DNA from: an uncultured Croceitalea sp.
Lineage (GTDB): Bacteria > Bacteroidota > Bacteroidia > Flavobacteriales > Flavobacteriaceae
Assembly: GCA_947495075.1 (NCBI GenBank)
Contig: CANLXH010000001.1
Span: forward strand, 1,488,001-1,552,000
Direction: 5' to 3'
DNA: 64,000 nt
Shown: positions 32,986 through 39,823 of the stretch, piece by piece
Numbering within the stretch: the stretch's first letter is position 1
Layout: each line of letters begins with the position of its first letter
The notes under the pieces: model-generated
Databases searched by the model: none
Told to the model about the DNA's origin: nothing
The model's input: the letters and a program-made list of their open reading frames with translations, nothing else
Program-made: the position numbers and the translations under genes

Positions 32986-33401
32986 CCAAAAGTTGAACCA
33001 ATAGGTGTTTTCTTTTGCCGAGGGCAAGATTTAACTGGCAATATCAATTGCTTATGCCTCATGGTCGGAGAATAATGGCATTCCTACGAATCAAGCGGTT
33101 GCAGGTTCGAATCCTGCCGGGCGCGCCATTTTTTCTTCCTTCATGTGCATTCATAAGCGTTGAGATATTAGATTAGTTTTTGCATTCGATACAACTGAAA
33201 ACATTAGATTTTCAAAGGAGGAATACATGAGCAATCATACGCCATCACAAAGCACACAATGGGAGTTGTTCCAAAACTTGAACCAAAACGAAAAAGGGTG
33301 TTTTTTGCCTAAAAACGAGGCAAAGTTGCCCCAAAAGTTGAACCAAAAAACAACCTTAACCATAAGATTTACCGACTTTTCTCTTAAAAAACTTGAACCA
33401 A
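32986..33401 (+). repeat. Four direct repeats CCAAAASTTGAACCAA around the P4-type integrase start
   Basis: Copies lie at 32986-33001 (CCAAAAGTTGAACCAA), 33271-33286 (with CTTG), 33331-33346 (identical to the first) and 33386-33401 (14 of 16 matches). One lies upstream of the attachment remnant and three lie inside the 5' end of the integrase gene, where they encode Asn/Lys-rich linker residues. This is the layout of arm-type integrase binding sites. Confidence 0.6.
33084..33128 (+). other. 3' half of a foreign tRNA-Arg(ACG) with encoded CCA (attachment remnant)
   Basis: The sequence runs from an anticodon loop CTACGAA through a T arm (GCAGG-TTCGAAT-CCTGC), an acceptor strand CGGGCGC, the discriminator G and an encoded CCA. 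No matching 5' half precedes it: the bases before the loop do not pair with TCAAG. The intact chromosomal tRNA-Arg in this window has no encoded CCA, so this fragment comes from another genome type. It sits 99 nt upstream of the P4-type integrase, where an attP/attL site would be. Confidence 0.75.
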
Positions 33402-34720
33402 AAGACAGGAGAATCATTTACTGGTCTTCCGAAAACCCCAATTTTGGTATCAGGGTATCACCAAGTGGAAGTAAAACCTGGATTTTTCGCTACCGCTTTG
33501 ACAATAAGACTCGAAGAATATCTCTTGGGAGATACCCGAAGATTAGTTTAAGAAAGGCCAATCAACTCATCTATGAGATGAATGAGGCCATTCTTCATGG
33601 GGTTGACCCTCTGGAAGAGAGAAAACAAAAGCAAGATGTATTCAACAAGACTCCGGTTTTAGAAGAATTGATTTCCACTTATACTGACTATAACAAAAGT
33701 GTTGGCAAGGTCAGTTATCTTGCTGAAGAGCGGTGTTTGCGCAAAGAGCTGAAAACGCAAATGCAGAAAAAGATAACCGAAATTGACCCAAGAGCACTAT
33801 CGGGTATTTTTCATACGATTGTTGTTCGCGGCTCTCCATCAACTGCATCTCATCTTTACAGCTATGTTCGTCGATTGTTCAATTTTGCCGCCGATATTGG
33901 ACTGATGCGGTATAGAGATAATCCTTGCCATGAGATTAAGCTGAAAATTCCTAAACGGTCAAGACAGCGACATTTGGCTCCTTCTGAAATTTATCTGCTC
34001 TGGAATAATCTGGAGGAAATTCATACGACTCCCATCATAAAGCTTGCCATTAAATTCATGCTGCTCACGGTTACAAGGACGATTGATGTCCGCAAGGCAA
34101 AATGGACGGATGTAAATCTAAATGAAAGGGTCTGGATACTCCCCAAAACAAAGAATGGGCGACTACATCGGGTCTATCTTGGGGATTTAGCTATTGATAT
34201 ACTCCAAAGAGCCAAACAATACACAGATGGGAAGGAATTAGTGTTTTGTTCTCCCAGATTCTCGATAAAGAATAATGAGAATCCTGAACTGCTCGATAGA
34301 AATTCTTTGTCACAAGCATTGATAAATAACTTCCCCTTATTGAAAATTCACCAGAAGTTTACCCCTCATGATTTAAGAAGAACCGGAGCCACTTTAATTG
34401 CAGGATTGTTTGGCAGACGGGATTTTGCATCAATGGCACTTAATCATACCTGTTCAGATGTAACTGGAATCTATGATCAATATACGTATGACAGGGAAAA
34501 GAAAATGACATTGAACGCCCTCAACAAAGCCATAGGGATTATTGTCCATAGTGCTAATGTTGAGAGCGTTCCTGATTTTGAAGAATTAAGGGATATGGTT
34601 ATTCATCCCCATCGTCCACCAAATTCTCATCCTCGTCAGAACACTGATAGTTTAAAGGATCTTCAAGCCATTTTGCCAATTCCTGAATTCGATAAGCTTT
34701 TCTACGTCCATGATGATTGA
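33227..34720 (+). CDS. P4-type tyrosine integrase (DUF4102 arm domain)
   Basis: The 497-aa protein has an unusual N-terminal extension encoded by the direct repeats, then a DUF4102-like arm (RFTDFSLKKLEPKDRRIIYW, GIRVSPSGSKTWIFRYRFDN, ISLGRYPKISLRKA), a core-binding domain, and a catalytic domain with LTVTRTIDVRKAKW (R), FTPHDLRRTGATL (HxxR), an H of ALNHTC and YDQYTYD (Tyr). AAAGGAGG lies just before the start, a strong Shine-Dalgarno site atypical for this host. Its last 122 nt overlap the opposite-strand excisionase-like gene. Confidence 0.9.
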   Translation: MSNHTPSQSTQWELFQNLNQNEKGCFLPKNEAKLPQKLNQKTTLTIRFTDFSLKKLEPKDRRIIYWSSENPNFGIRVSPSGSKTWIFRYRFDNKTRRISLGRYPKISLRKANQLIYEMNEAILHGVDPLEERKQKQDVFNKTPVLEELISTYTDYNKSVGKVSYLAEERCLRKELKTQMQKKITEIDPRALSGIFHTIVVRGSPSTASHLYSYVRRLFNFAADIGLMRYRDNPCHEIKLKIPKRSRQRHLAPSEIYLLWNNLEEIHTTPIIKLAIKFMLLTVTRTIDVRKAKWTDVNLNERVWILPKTKNGRLHRVYLGDLAIDILQRAKQYTDGKELVFCSPRFSIKNNENPELLDRNSLSQALINNFPLLKIHQKFTPHDLRRTGATLIAGLFGRRDFASMALNHTCSDVTGIYDQYTYDREKKMTLNALNKAIGIIVHSANVESVPDFEELRDMVIHPHRPPNSHPRQNTDSLKDLQAILPIPEFDKLFYVHDD

Positions 34721-34910
34721 GATTTACTAATTGAGGAAATCTTCCTTCATTTCTTTCACGGTATTGCATCGCTTCACTCATGGTTGTTGCTATTTCAGCC
34801 GTTGGAATGGATATAAAGGCATTCATTCGTAGTAAAAGTTCAGCGACCACTTTTGTTTCTTCTTGAGGGTCAATGAGAATTACTCCATTGTTTTCAATTG
34901 TTTTGAGCAT
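34599..34910 (-). CDS. Excisionase/AlpA-like DNA-binding protein
   Basis: The 103-aa protein (start ATG 34910, MLKTIENNGVILIDPQEETK) contains IPTAEIATTMSEAMQYRERN, EGRFPQLVNLNHHGRRKAYR and IQELAKWLED, the winged-helix pattern of AlpA/Xis-type proteins. Such genes usually partner a P4-type integrase and drive excision. Its 3' third is antisense to the integrase 3' end. The ACATGCACA motif at 34970 lies 60 nt upstream of its start. Confidence 0.7.
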   Translation of the reverse strand: MLKTIENNGVILIDPQEETKVVAELLLRMNAFISIPTAEIATTMSEAMQYRERNEGRFPQLVNLNHHGRRKAYRIQELAKWLEDPLNYQCSDEDENLVDDGDE

Positions 34911-34969
34911 GTTATTTTCCTTTTGTTTGCTGTTGGAAAGACGGATATACCTATAAGCCGATTTGGGGA

Positions 34970-34978
34970 ACATGCACA
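34970..34978 (+). promoter_or_regulatory. ACATGCACA element motif, copy 4
   Basis: ACATGCACA lies in the divergent promoter region between the excisionase-like gene and the XRE gene, forming an inverted pair with copy 5 (about 82 nt centre to centre). Confidence 0.5.
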
Positions 34979-35051
34979 AAATCCAATATGTTTAGCCTAC
35001 ATCTGTATTTTAAACTTTTGTCTCTGTATTTATTTATGGAAATATCGGTCA

Positions 35052-35060
35052 TGTGCATGT
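35052..35060 (-). promoter_or_regulatory. ACATGCACA element motif, copy 5
   Basis: TGTGCATGT lies 64 nt upstream of the XRE gene. On the minus strand it extends to ACATGCACATGACCG, matching copy 2 in 14 of 15 positions. Confidence 0.5.
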
Positions 35061-35123
35061 ATTGAACCAGAATTAATACTTTATGACTAATGCCAATTGA
35101 ACAAATAAAGGAGGAACTTACCA

Positions 35124-35465
35124 ATGAGTATTAAATTTGATTATCCCCATAGAACTAGAGAGGATTATTTGAAAGATGTTGTCTTTCCAATGGTCAAACG
35201 AAGGAAAGATTTAGGTTTAACACAAGAGGATGTTAATCATCAGCTTGGCGTAGCGGATTACTTGGTCGCGAAATGGGAAAGGGGATTGAGAACCCCATTG
35301 ACATTTCATTTGTATTGCTGGGCGCATGCACTAGAAGGACAAATTGTGTTTATGCCTAAAGAGTTTTTGCCCTTGTCGGATATCGAAGGGGTTCAAAGCA
35401 ATTTTGCTAACGATAATAAACTGCTATCGGTCGTCACCGCAGAGGAGAAAGAAAAGAAAGAGTGA
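35124..35465 (+). CDS. XRE-type helix-turn-helix regulator
   Basis: The 113-aa protein has MVKRRKDLGLTQEDVNHQLG, followed by VADYLVAKWERGLRTPLTFH, the five-helix Cro/CI-type domain (residues about 22-75). Its start is preceded by AAAGGAGG, as for the P4-type integrase. It is divergent from the excisionase-like gene, with two ACATGCACA motifs between them, so it is a good candidate for the protein that binds those sites. Confidence 0.85.
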   Translation: MSIKFDYPHRTREDYLKDVVFPMVKRRKDLGLTQEDVNHQLGVADYLVAKWERGLRTPLTFHLYCWAHALEGQIVFMPKEFLPLSDIEGVQSNFANDNKLLSVVTAEEKEKKE

Positions 35466-35473
35466 AGAAGCTC

Positions 35474-35511
35474 GGAGGCCGCTCTGGTGAAAATAAGCCA
35501 TAGCGGTCTCC
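35474..35511 (+). terminator. Hairpin after the XRE gene (probable terminator)
   Basis: GGAGGCCGCT and AGCGGTCTCC pair with one G-T, across an 18-nt loop, just after the XRE stop codon. A short T-rich stretch follows, so termination is likely but not strong. Confidence 0.45.
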
Positions 35512-35535
35512 TCTATTGCTTAAGAATAGCTCTTG

Positions 35536-37284
35536 TTAAATTGTCACAACCACATTTATAAGATATCCTAAACACACTAAGCCTGAAATAAACATGAAAA
35601 AGAAATAAAATAAGTAGAGAACTTTATAATTCGACAGTTTATTCTCATAAATTAGATTTTCATATTTAAATCCAATTCCAAAAAAAACCTTAGAAGTGTA
35701 GAAAAAAGAGGCTGGCAGATTATAAAACCATCTGAAAACTGGTTTTATTTTTTTATTTGATTTTATTGCTTTAATAATTTTTTTGTCAAAGTAAACTTCC
35801 TTGGATAAGTATCTCAGTAGAAAGGAATTTATTAAGGAGAAAAACAAAAATATATAAATTGTATTTCTAAGGATTATTAATTTATTGTATCCATAATCCC
35901 ACCAGTTTCTGTCTAACCAATCTAGGAAAAACATATTATTTCTTCTGTAATTCCAAGATTTATATTGTTTATCAAGTTCCTCATGACTTTCATTATATCC
36001 TTTTTCCTCAAAATGAGATAGTAAATTAAGATAAACCGCATTCATATGATCGTCTGTCCAAGATGGATCGGGCTTAAACAGCTCATAGCCTAACCATCTT
36101 GTTTCCAGACCATCTAGATTGAAATTTGCCAAGAAGATTTTATTTTTATTTTTTCGACCTCTCTTTTCTTGGAAGATATTTAATCTATTATAATCTCCCT
36201 TTAGAATAATTAGGGTGTCCATCATAGCATTTATACGAACCTCATCTTTAGAATTTAAATTATTCAAATAAAAATACTCAGATCTTCCACCGAACACTGC
36301 TTTAGATACAACGGTATGATTTACACTAAATCTGGATGACTTGAACTGACTATTCGTTACAGGTTGATTTAACAAATCTTCTTCATAACTTCTAAAGATA
36401 TCGGGCATTACATGGTCAACAAATAAATAGTTGATAGAATCGGACCAAATTCTTATTGAATCAATTTTTGTATTTGTTATAAGAAGACTCTCCAGCTTTG
36501 AATAAATTACGTAATCACCATTTACGTAAGAGCTGTCAATATACAATCTTGGTTTTCCCTTGTAAGTTTTGTCAAAATAATCTTCTTCAACGTTCTCACC
36601 TATATCAGAAAAACCCGAATTGGAAGAATATCTAAAGTCATGGTTATTTTTCAAAATTGAGTGACGATAAACAGAGGGCGAAAGCCCATCCTTATCAATT
36701 GAGTTAACTACAATAGATTTTGGAATTTTATCAATGGAAAGGGTGTCAAATACAAATCCATCAAAAAAAAATGCCATATTATCCTCCTCTGGATAATTTA
36801 AAATGCTTTCCCATAGAAAAAGTTTTTCCTGACTCCCAGGTATGTACATTCGAATTTTTTTTGTTTTTAGTGTTTTGCTAGCCCATAAAGGAGAATCTCT
36901 AACTTTTGAATAAACATCGTTGTTATGCAAATAGTAATAATAGTCTTTGTCAAACTTGTATTTCTTTGGTGTATTGTAGAAACTATGAGCCCAGTCTACC
37001 CAGTTAAATGGATCGTTAGAAAGGTCTATTTTAGATGAGGAAGGTGCAGACTTACTACTTTGATATTTATCAGTGATATTTTGAAAATCCGATAATTGAT
37101 TCAATTTAACTTCTTTTTTTGAAGTGAAAATTGAATCTAACCTTTTAATCAAATATTCTGGTGCTGAAGTTTGAAATTCTTCTAAATGTTTGGATTTTGG
37201 AATATACAAATTGTCTTGAGCCAAAGAATTATAGGCCATTAAAAGACAAATAAACTTGATTAGTATATTTTGAATTTTTCTCAC
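35536..37284 (-). CDS. Hypothetical exported protein with two C-terminal TM helices
   Basis: The 582-aa protein has a signal peptide (IKFICLLMAYNSLAQDN), a large periplasmic part rich in Asp, Asn and Tyr (residues about 25-470), and two C-terminal membrane helices (IYIFLFFSLINSFLLRY; LFYFFFMFISGLVCLGYLI). It includes repeated short beta patterns (IKSKLESLLITNTKI-type). No family is recognised. It is very AT-rich. It lies beside the AbiC-like gene on the same strand and may belong with it. Confidence 0.65.
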   Translation of the reverse strand: MRKIQNILIKFICLLMAYNSLAQDNLYIPKSKHLEEFQTSAPEYLIKRLDSIFTSKKEVKLNQLSDFQNITDKYQSSKSAPSSSKIDLSNDPFNWVDWAHSFYNTPKKYKFDKDYYYYLHNNDVYSKVRDSPLWASKTLKTKKIRMYIPGSQEKLFLWESILNYPEEDNMAFFFDGFVFDTLSIDKIPKSIVVNSIDKDGLSPSVYRHSILKNNHDFRYSSNSGFSDIGENVEEDYFDKTYKGKPRLYIDSSYVNGDYVIYSKLESLLITNTKIDSIRIWSDSINYLFVDHVMPDIFRSYEEDLLNQPVTNSQFKSSRFSVNHTVVSKAVFGGRSEYFYLNNLNSKDEVRINAMMDTLIILKGDYNRLNIFQEKRGRKNKNKIFLANFNLDGLETRWLGYELFKPDPSWTDDHMNAVYLNLLSHFEEKGYNESHEELDKQYKSWNYRRNNMFFLDWLDRNWWDYGYNKLIILRNTIYIFLFFSLINSFLLRYLSKEVYFDKKIIKAIKSNKKIKPVFRWFYNLPASFFYTSKVFFGIGFKYENLIYENKLSNYKVLYLFYFFFMFISGLVCLGYLINVVVTI

Positions 37285-37364
37285 ATTAGTAATATAAAGA
37301 ATTAGATAGATGTAGCCTACCTTACAATACTAAACTTTAGGTCAGGTCTAAAACCTATATGATT

Positions 37365-38162
37365 TTAATTCAAATTTGTCTTCTCCATTATGATTTCAAT
37401 CAAATTAGCAATCTTCTCGGTAGATTTAATCCCAATAGTCAATTCCGTATGGATTGAATCATCAATAACTCCCTCGCTCAATAGATAATCAAAATTCTTA
37501 CCCAATAGATAATTATAATTTTTGGAAGAGAACAGGCCGTTAATTTTAGTGCAATTATATCTTGCAACGTTTTTGACATTTCGGTCACTCGTTCTGTTAA
37601 TAATTTCCAGTGTAGTTTCAAGAAATAATATAAAACTGTGATGGATGAATAGAACTGCACCTATAGAATTAAGGACATGATTCCGCCCATTTCTTAACCC
37701 TTCGTCTTTATCATCGGAATTTATAAATTCAGGGTTGTTGGTATATTTATCTAGTTGAAATAAACCATGAACAAGATTGTACGCCTGCCCCATATCCGTC
37801 CCTCCTTCATTTTGATGATAATCTTGGGCAATTTTATCATATAATGCATGTAATTGATTATTGGACTGCTCATTCAAGATTAGTTGGATCTGTTCATTGT
37901 GATTTTCCTGTTGCAAACGATTAGCCTTAATTTGAGCTGCGAAGGATTTATAAACAAGAAAAGCAGCAAGAAGATTTATAAATGGCGCAGTCAACCCACC
38001 AATAGTATCTCCAATTTGTCCGGTATCTTCAAAAGAAATACCAGTGTAAAATTGAGTAAAAGCTAAAGGTGCTAAAATAGTTAGAAATATTAGGGCAAAG
38101 ACAATCCATCTTTCCCAAGGTCTTAAAATTTCTATTTTATTTCTTCCTTTTTTTATAATCAT
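37365..38162 (-). CDS. Putative phage abortive-infection protein (AbiC-like, PF16872 type)
   Basis: The 265-aa protein has two N-terminal membrane helices (WIVFALIFLTILAPLAFTQF; then FINLLAAFLVYKSFAAQ) flanking TGQIGDTIGGLTAPFINLL. This is the hallmark of the family annotated as putative phage abortive infection protein. A soluble helical domain follows. Such proteins are thought to abort infection at the membrane, but the mechanism is unknown. It is divergent from the 447-aa membrane protein. Confidence 0.7.
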   Translation of the reverse strand: MIIKKGRNKIEILRPWERWIVFALIFLTILAPLAFTQFYTGISFEDTGQIGDTIGGLTAPFINLLAAFLVYKSFAAQIKANRLQQENHNEQIQLILNEQSNNQLHALYDKIAQDYHQNEGGTDMGQAYNLVHGLFQLDKYTNNPEFINSDDKDEGLRNGRNHVLNSIGAVLFIHHSFILFLETTLEIINRTSDRNVKNVARYNCTKINGLFSSKNYNYLLGKNFDYLLSEGVIDDSIHTELTIGIKSTEKIANLIEIIMEKTNLN

Positions 38163-38256
38163 ATTTTTTATTTTATTAGGAATTATATTACGTTAAAGAT
38201 ACCTATAATGACATCATGTTCTTGATAAGTAAAATAGAATAGATAGTCCTTAAAGA

Positions 38257-39600
38257 ATGAATAGTTTAATGGAAATTTTTAGCAATAGAGAATTAGCTTT
38301 ATTAATATGGATTGTAATAATCGTGATTACTATTGTTGTTGTTCCAAAATCATCTCAAATAAAAGAATCAATAAAGGCATTGTTCGCTGCTTTTTTTCAA
38401 GCACAAATTCAATTGGTTCTAGTTTCAATGCTCAATTATGTTCTTAGTATTATCTATCTATTAGTAAAACTAGGGATGTGGGATTTTTCAGATTTGAAGG
38501 ATACCGTATTTTGGTTATTCTCAGTAGCTTTTCTATCAGTTTTTGAAATACAGAAAATCCAAAAGGATCGAAAATTCCTAAAGCACTTGGTACTAAATAA
38601 TTTGAAGCTTATTGCAATCTTGGAATTCCTTGTAGGTGTTTATTCATTTTCGTTATTGACCGAATTAATCTTGCTCCCAATTTTAACTTCAATAGGGATA
38701 CTAACTGCTTTCTCAGAAGGAGATGAAAAATATTATCCTGTAAGACGGTTTTTGAACAACCTATCCCTGTTGTTTAGCTTATTCCTTATTGGATATGCTA
38801 TATACAGAATCATAGTCAACGTAAAATCTTTTTTTAGCACTGAAACCCTATATGATTTTACGATTTCTCCTCTGCTAACTCTACTCTACATTCCTTTCTT
38901 ATTCTTCCTAATGATATATTCAACATATGAACAAGTCTTAGTTCGATTAAAATTTTCCATTAAGGATAGAAAGAAAAGAATTTTTGCAAGAGTATCGGCA
39001 ATGATTTTGTTCAATCTTAGAATTGGATTATTAGAAAGATGGTCTTCTACATTGTATCGTGAAAGCCATAACTCATATGAGGAAATCTGGTCTTCTATGA
39101 AAGATATTCTAAAGCTTGCTTCTATTGAAAAAAATCCTCCCAAAATTGAAAAAAGCAAAGGATGGTCTCCGTATATTGCTAAGGAGGTTCTCAAATCTTT
39201 CGATTTAAAAACTGGTTGGTACAAAGAATCATATGGCGAATGGTATGCTTGCTCCAATTATAAAGATCTTGATAAGGACATTTTATCCAACAATATCGCC
39301 TATTATGTTGAGGGAGAAAAACAAGTAGCAAAAAGCCTAAAACTTGTTTTGAATGTTTATAATGTCGAAAAAGCTAGCGAAGCATATAAAACATTTTTCA
39401 ATACCGGAAAAACTCTTTACGAATTTGCCACTGGAAAAGATACACCTCAAACGTTAGGAAATTATCTTCTAACAGGTATAGAAACCGATAAGGTGGAGGG
39501 AATCCATCACATACAGATTTTAAAAGAAGATTTTAAAAATAGTAAAGTAGGTGGATACGAGGTCAAATTCGTAATCTCGATGGCAAAAACAGTAAGTTAA
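38257..39600 (+). CDS. Hypothetical multi-spanning membrane protein, last gene before attR
   Basis: The 447-aa protein has about six N-terminal membrane helices (ALLIWIVIIVITIVVVP, IQLVLVSMLNYVLSIIYLLV, DTVFWLFSVAFLSVF, IAILEFLVGVYSFSLL, LSLLFSLFLIGYAIYRIIV, LTLLYIPFLFFLMIYST) and a C-terminal cytosolic domain (residues about 255-447). No family recognised. It is the outermost cargo gene, divergent from the AbiC-like gene, and may form a defence pair with it (inference from position). Confidence 0.65.
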   Translation: MNSLMEIFSNRELALLIWIVIIVITIVVVPKSSQIKESIKALFAAFFQAQIQLVLVSMLNYVLSIIYLLVKLGMWDFSDLKDTVFWLFSVAFLSVFEIQKIQKDRKFLKHLVLNNLKLIAILEFLVGVYSFSLLTELILLPILTSIGILTAFSEGDEKYYPVRRFLNNLSLLFSLFLIGYAIYRIIVNVKSFFSTETLYDFTISPLLTLLYIPFLFFLMIYSTYEQVLVRLKFSIKDRKKRIFARVSAMILFNLRIGLLERWSSTLYRESHNSYEEIWSSMKDILKLASIEKNPPKIEKSKGWSPYIAKEVLKSFDLKTGWYKESYGEWYACSNYKDLDKDILSNNIAYYVEGEKQVAKSLKLVLNVYNVEKASEAYKTFFNTGKTLYEFATGKDTPQTLGNYLLTGIETDKVEGIHHIQILKEDFKNSKVGGYEVKFVISMAKTVS

Positions 39601-39621
39601 TTCAAGTCTAAAGTGTATTTG

Positions 39622-39641
39622 TGTGCAAATGGTGTGCAAAT
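39622..39641 (+). repeat. 20-bp terminal direct repeat, right copy
   Basis: TGTGCAAATGGTGTGCAAAT is identical to 9771-9790. It lies 46 nt inside the attR copy of the tRNA, next to the tRNA terminator. Confidence 0.7.
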
Positions 39642-39673
39642 AAAAAAGCCTCAGAGTTCGAAATCCTCTGAGA
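39642..39673 (-). terminator. Element-supplied terminator of tRNA-Arg(TCT)
   Basis: On the minus strand CTCAGAG and CTCTGAG form a 7-bp stem followed by GCTTTTTT. It differs from the displaced original terminator at 9593-9617, so the element rebuilds both the tRNA 3' half and a new terminator. Confidence 0.7.
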
Positions 39674-39686
39674 CCTTTGCTTATAT

Positions 39687-39732
39687 GTGATCGCGGAAGG
39701 ATTCGAACCTTCGACCGTCTGCTTAGAAGGCA
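39687..39732 (-). other. attR: element-derived 3' half of tRNA-Arg(TCT)
   Basis: This is the 46-nt counterpart of attL (9621-9666), forming the 3' half of the intact tRNA gene. The two differences from attL (39696 G and 39712 C) form a G-C T-stem pair in place of A-T. The tRNA 3' half here should be the one brought by the element. Confidence 0.9.
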
Positions 39733-39761
39733 GATGCTCTATCCAGCTGAGCTACGCGACC
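39688..39761 (-). tRNA. tRNA-Arg (anticodon TCT)
   Basis: The 74-nt minus-strand gene runs GGTCGCG...CGCGATCA, with a D arm containing AGCTCAGCTGGATAGAGC, anticodon stem TCTGC-CTTCTAA-GCAGA (anticodon TCT at 39727-39725) and T arm GAAGG-TTCGAAT-CCTTC. CCA is not encoded. Stems are fully paired apart from one G-T in the acceptor. It is the integration target of the element. Confidence 0.97.
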
Positions 39762-39823
39762 TATTTTGCGGGTGCAAATATAGTAAGGTATTGCTCAAGT
39801 TAAAAATATTTTTGCAGTAAATA

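Larger units (their letters stand above)
9621..39732. mobile_element. About 30.1-kb integrative mobilizable element in tRNA-Arg(TCT)
   Basis: The element is bounded by the 46-bp tRNA repeats at 9621-9666 and 39687-39732. A tyrosine integrase sits next to the left end. It has mobilization functions (MobF relaxase, coupling ATPase, candidate oriT) but no recognisable VirB4, VirB/Tra channel or pilus genes, so it probably borrows a conjugation channel. Cargo genes are mostly hypothetical and look defence-like. A second integrase with its own tRNA remnant at 33.1 kb shows that the element is composite. Confidence 0.88.

Noticed and set aside
39622-39641. A short tandem repeat interpreted as a CRISPR remnant
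   Set aside because: Only two 9-nt units occur, with no spacer series and no cas genes. The same sequence at the other end of the element explains it as a terminal repeat.
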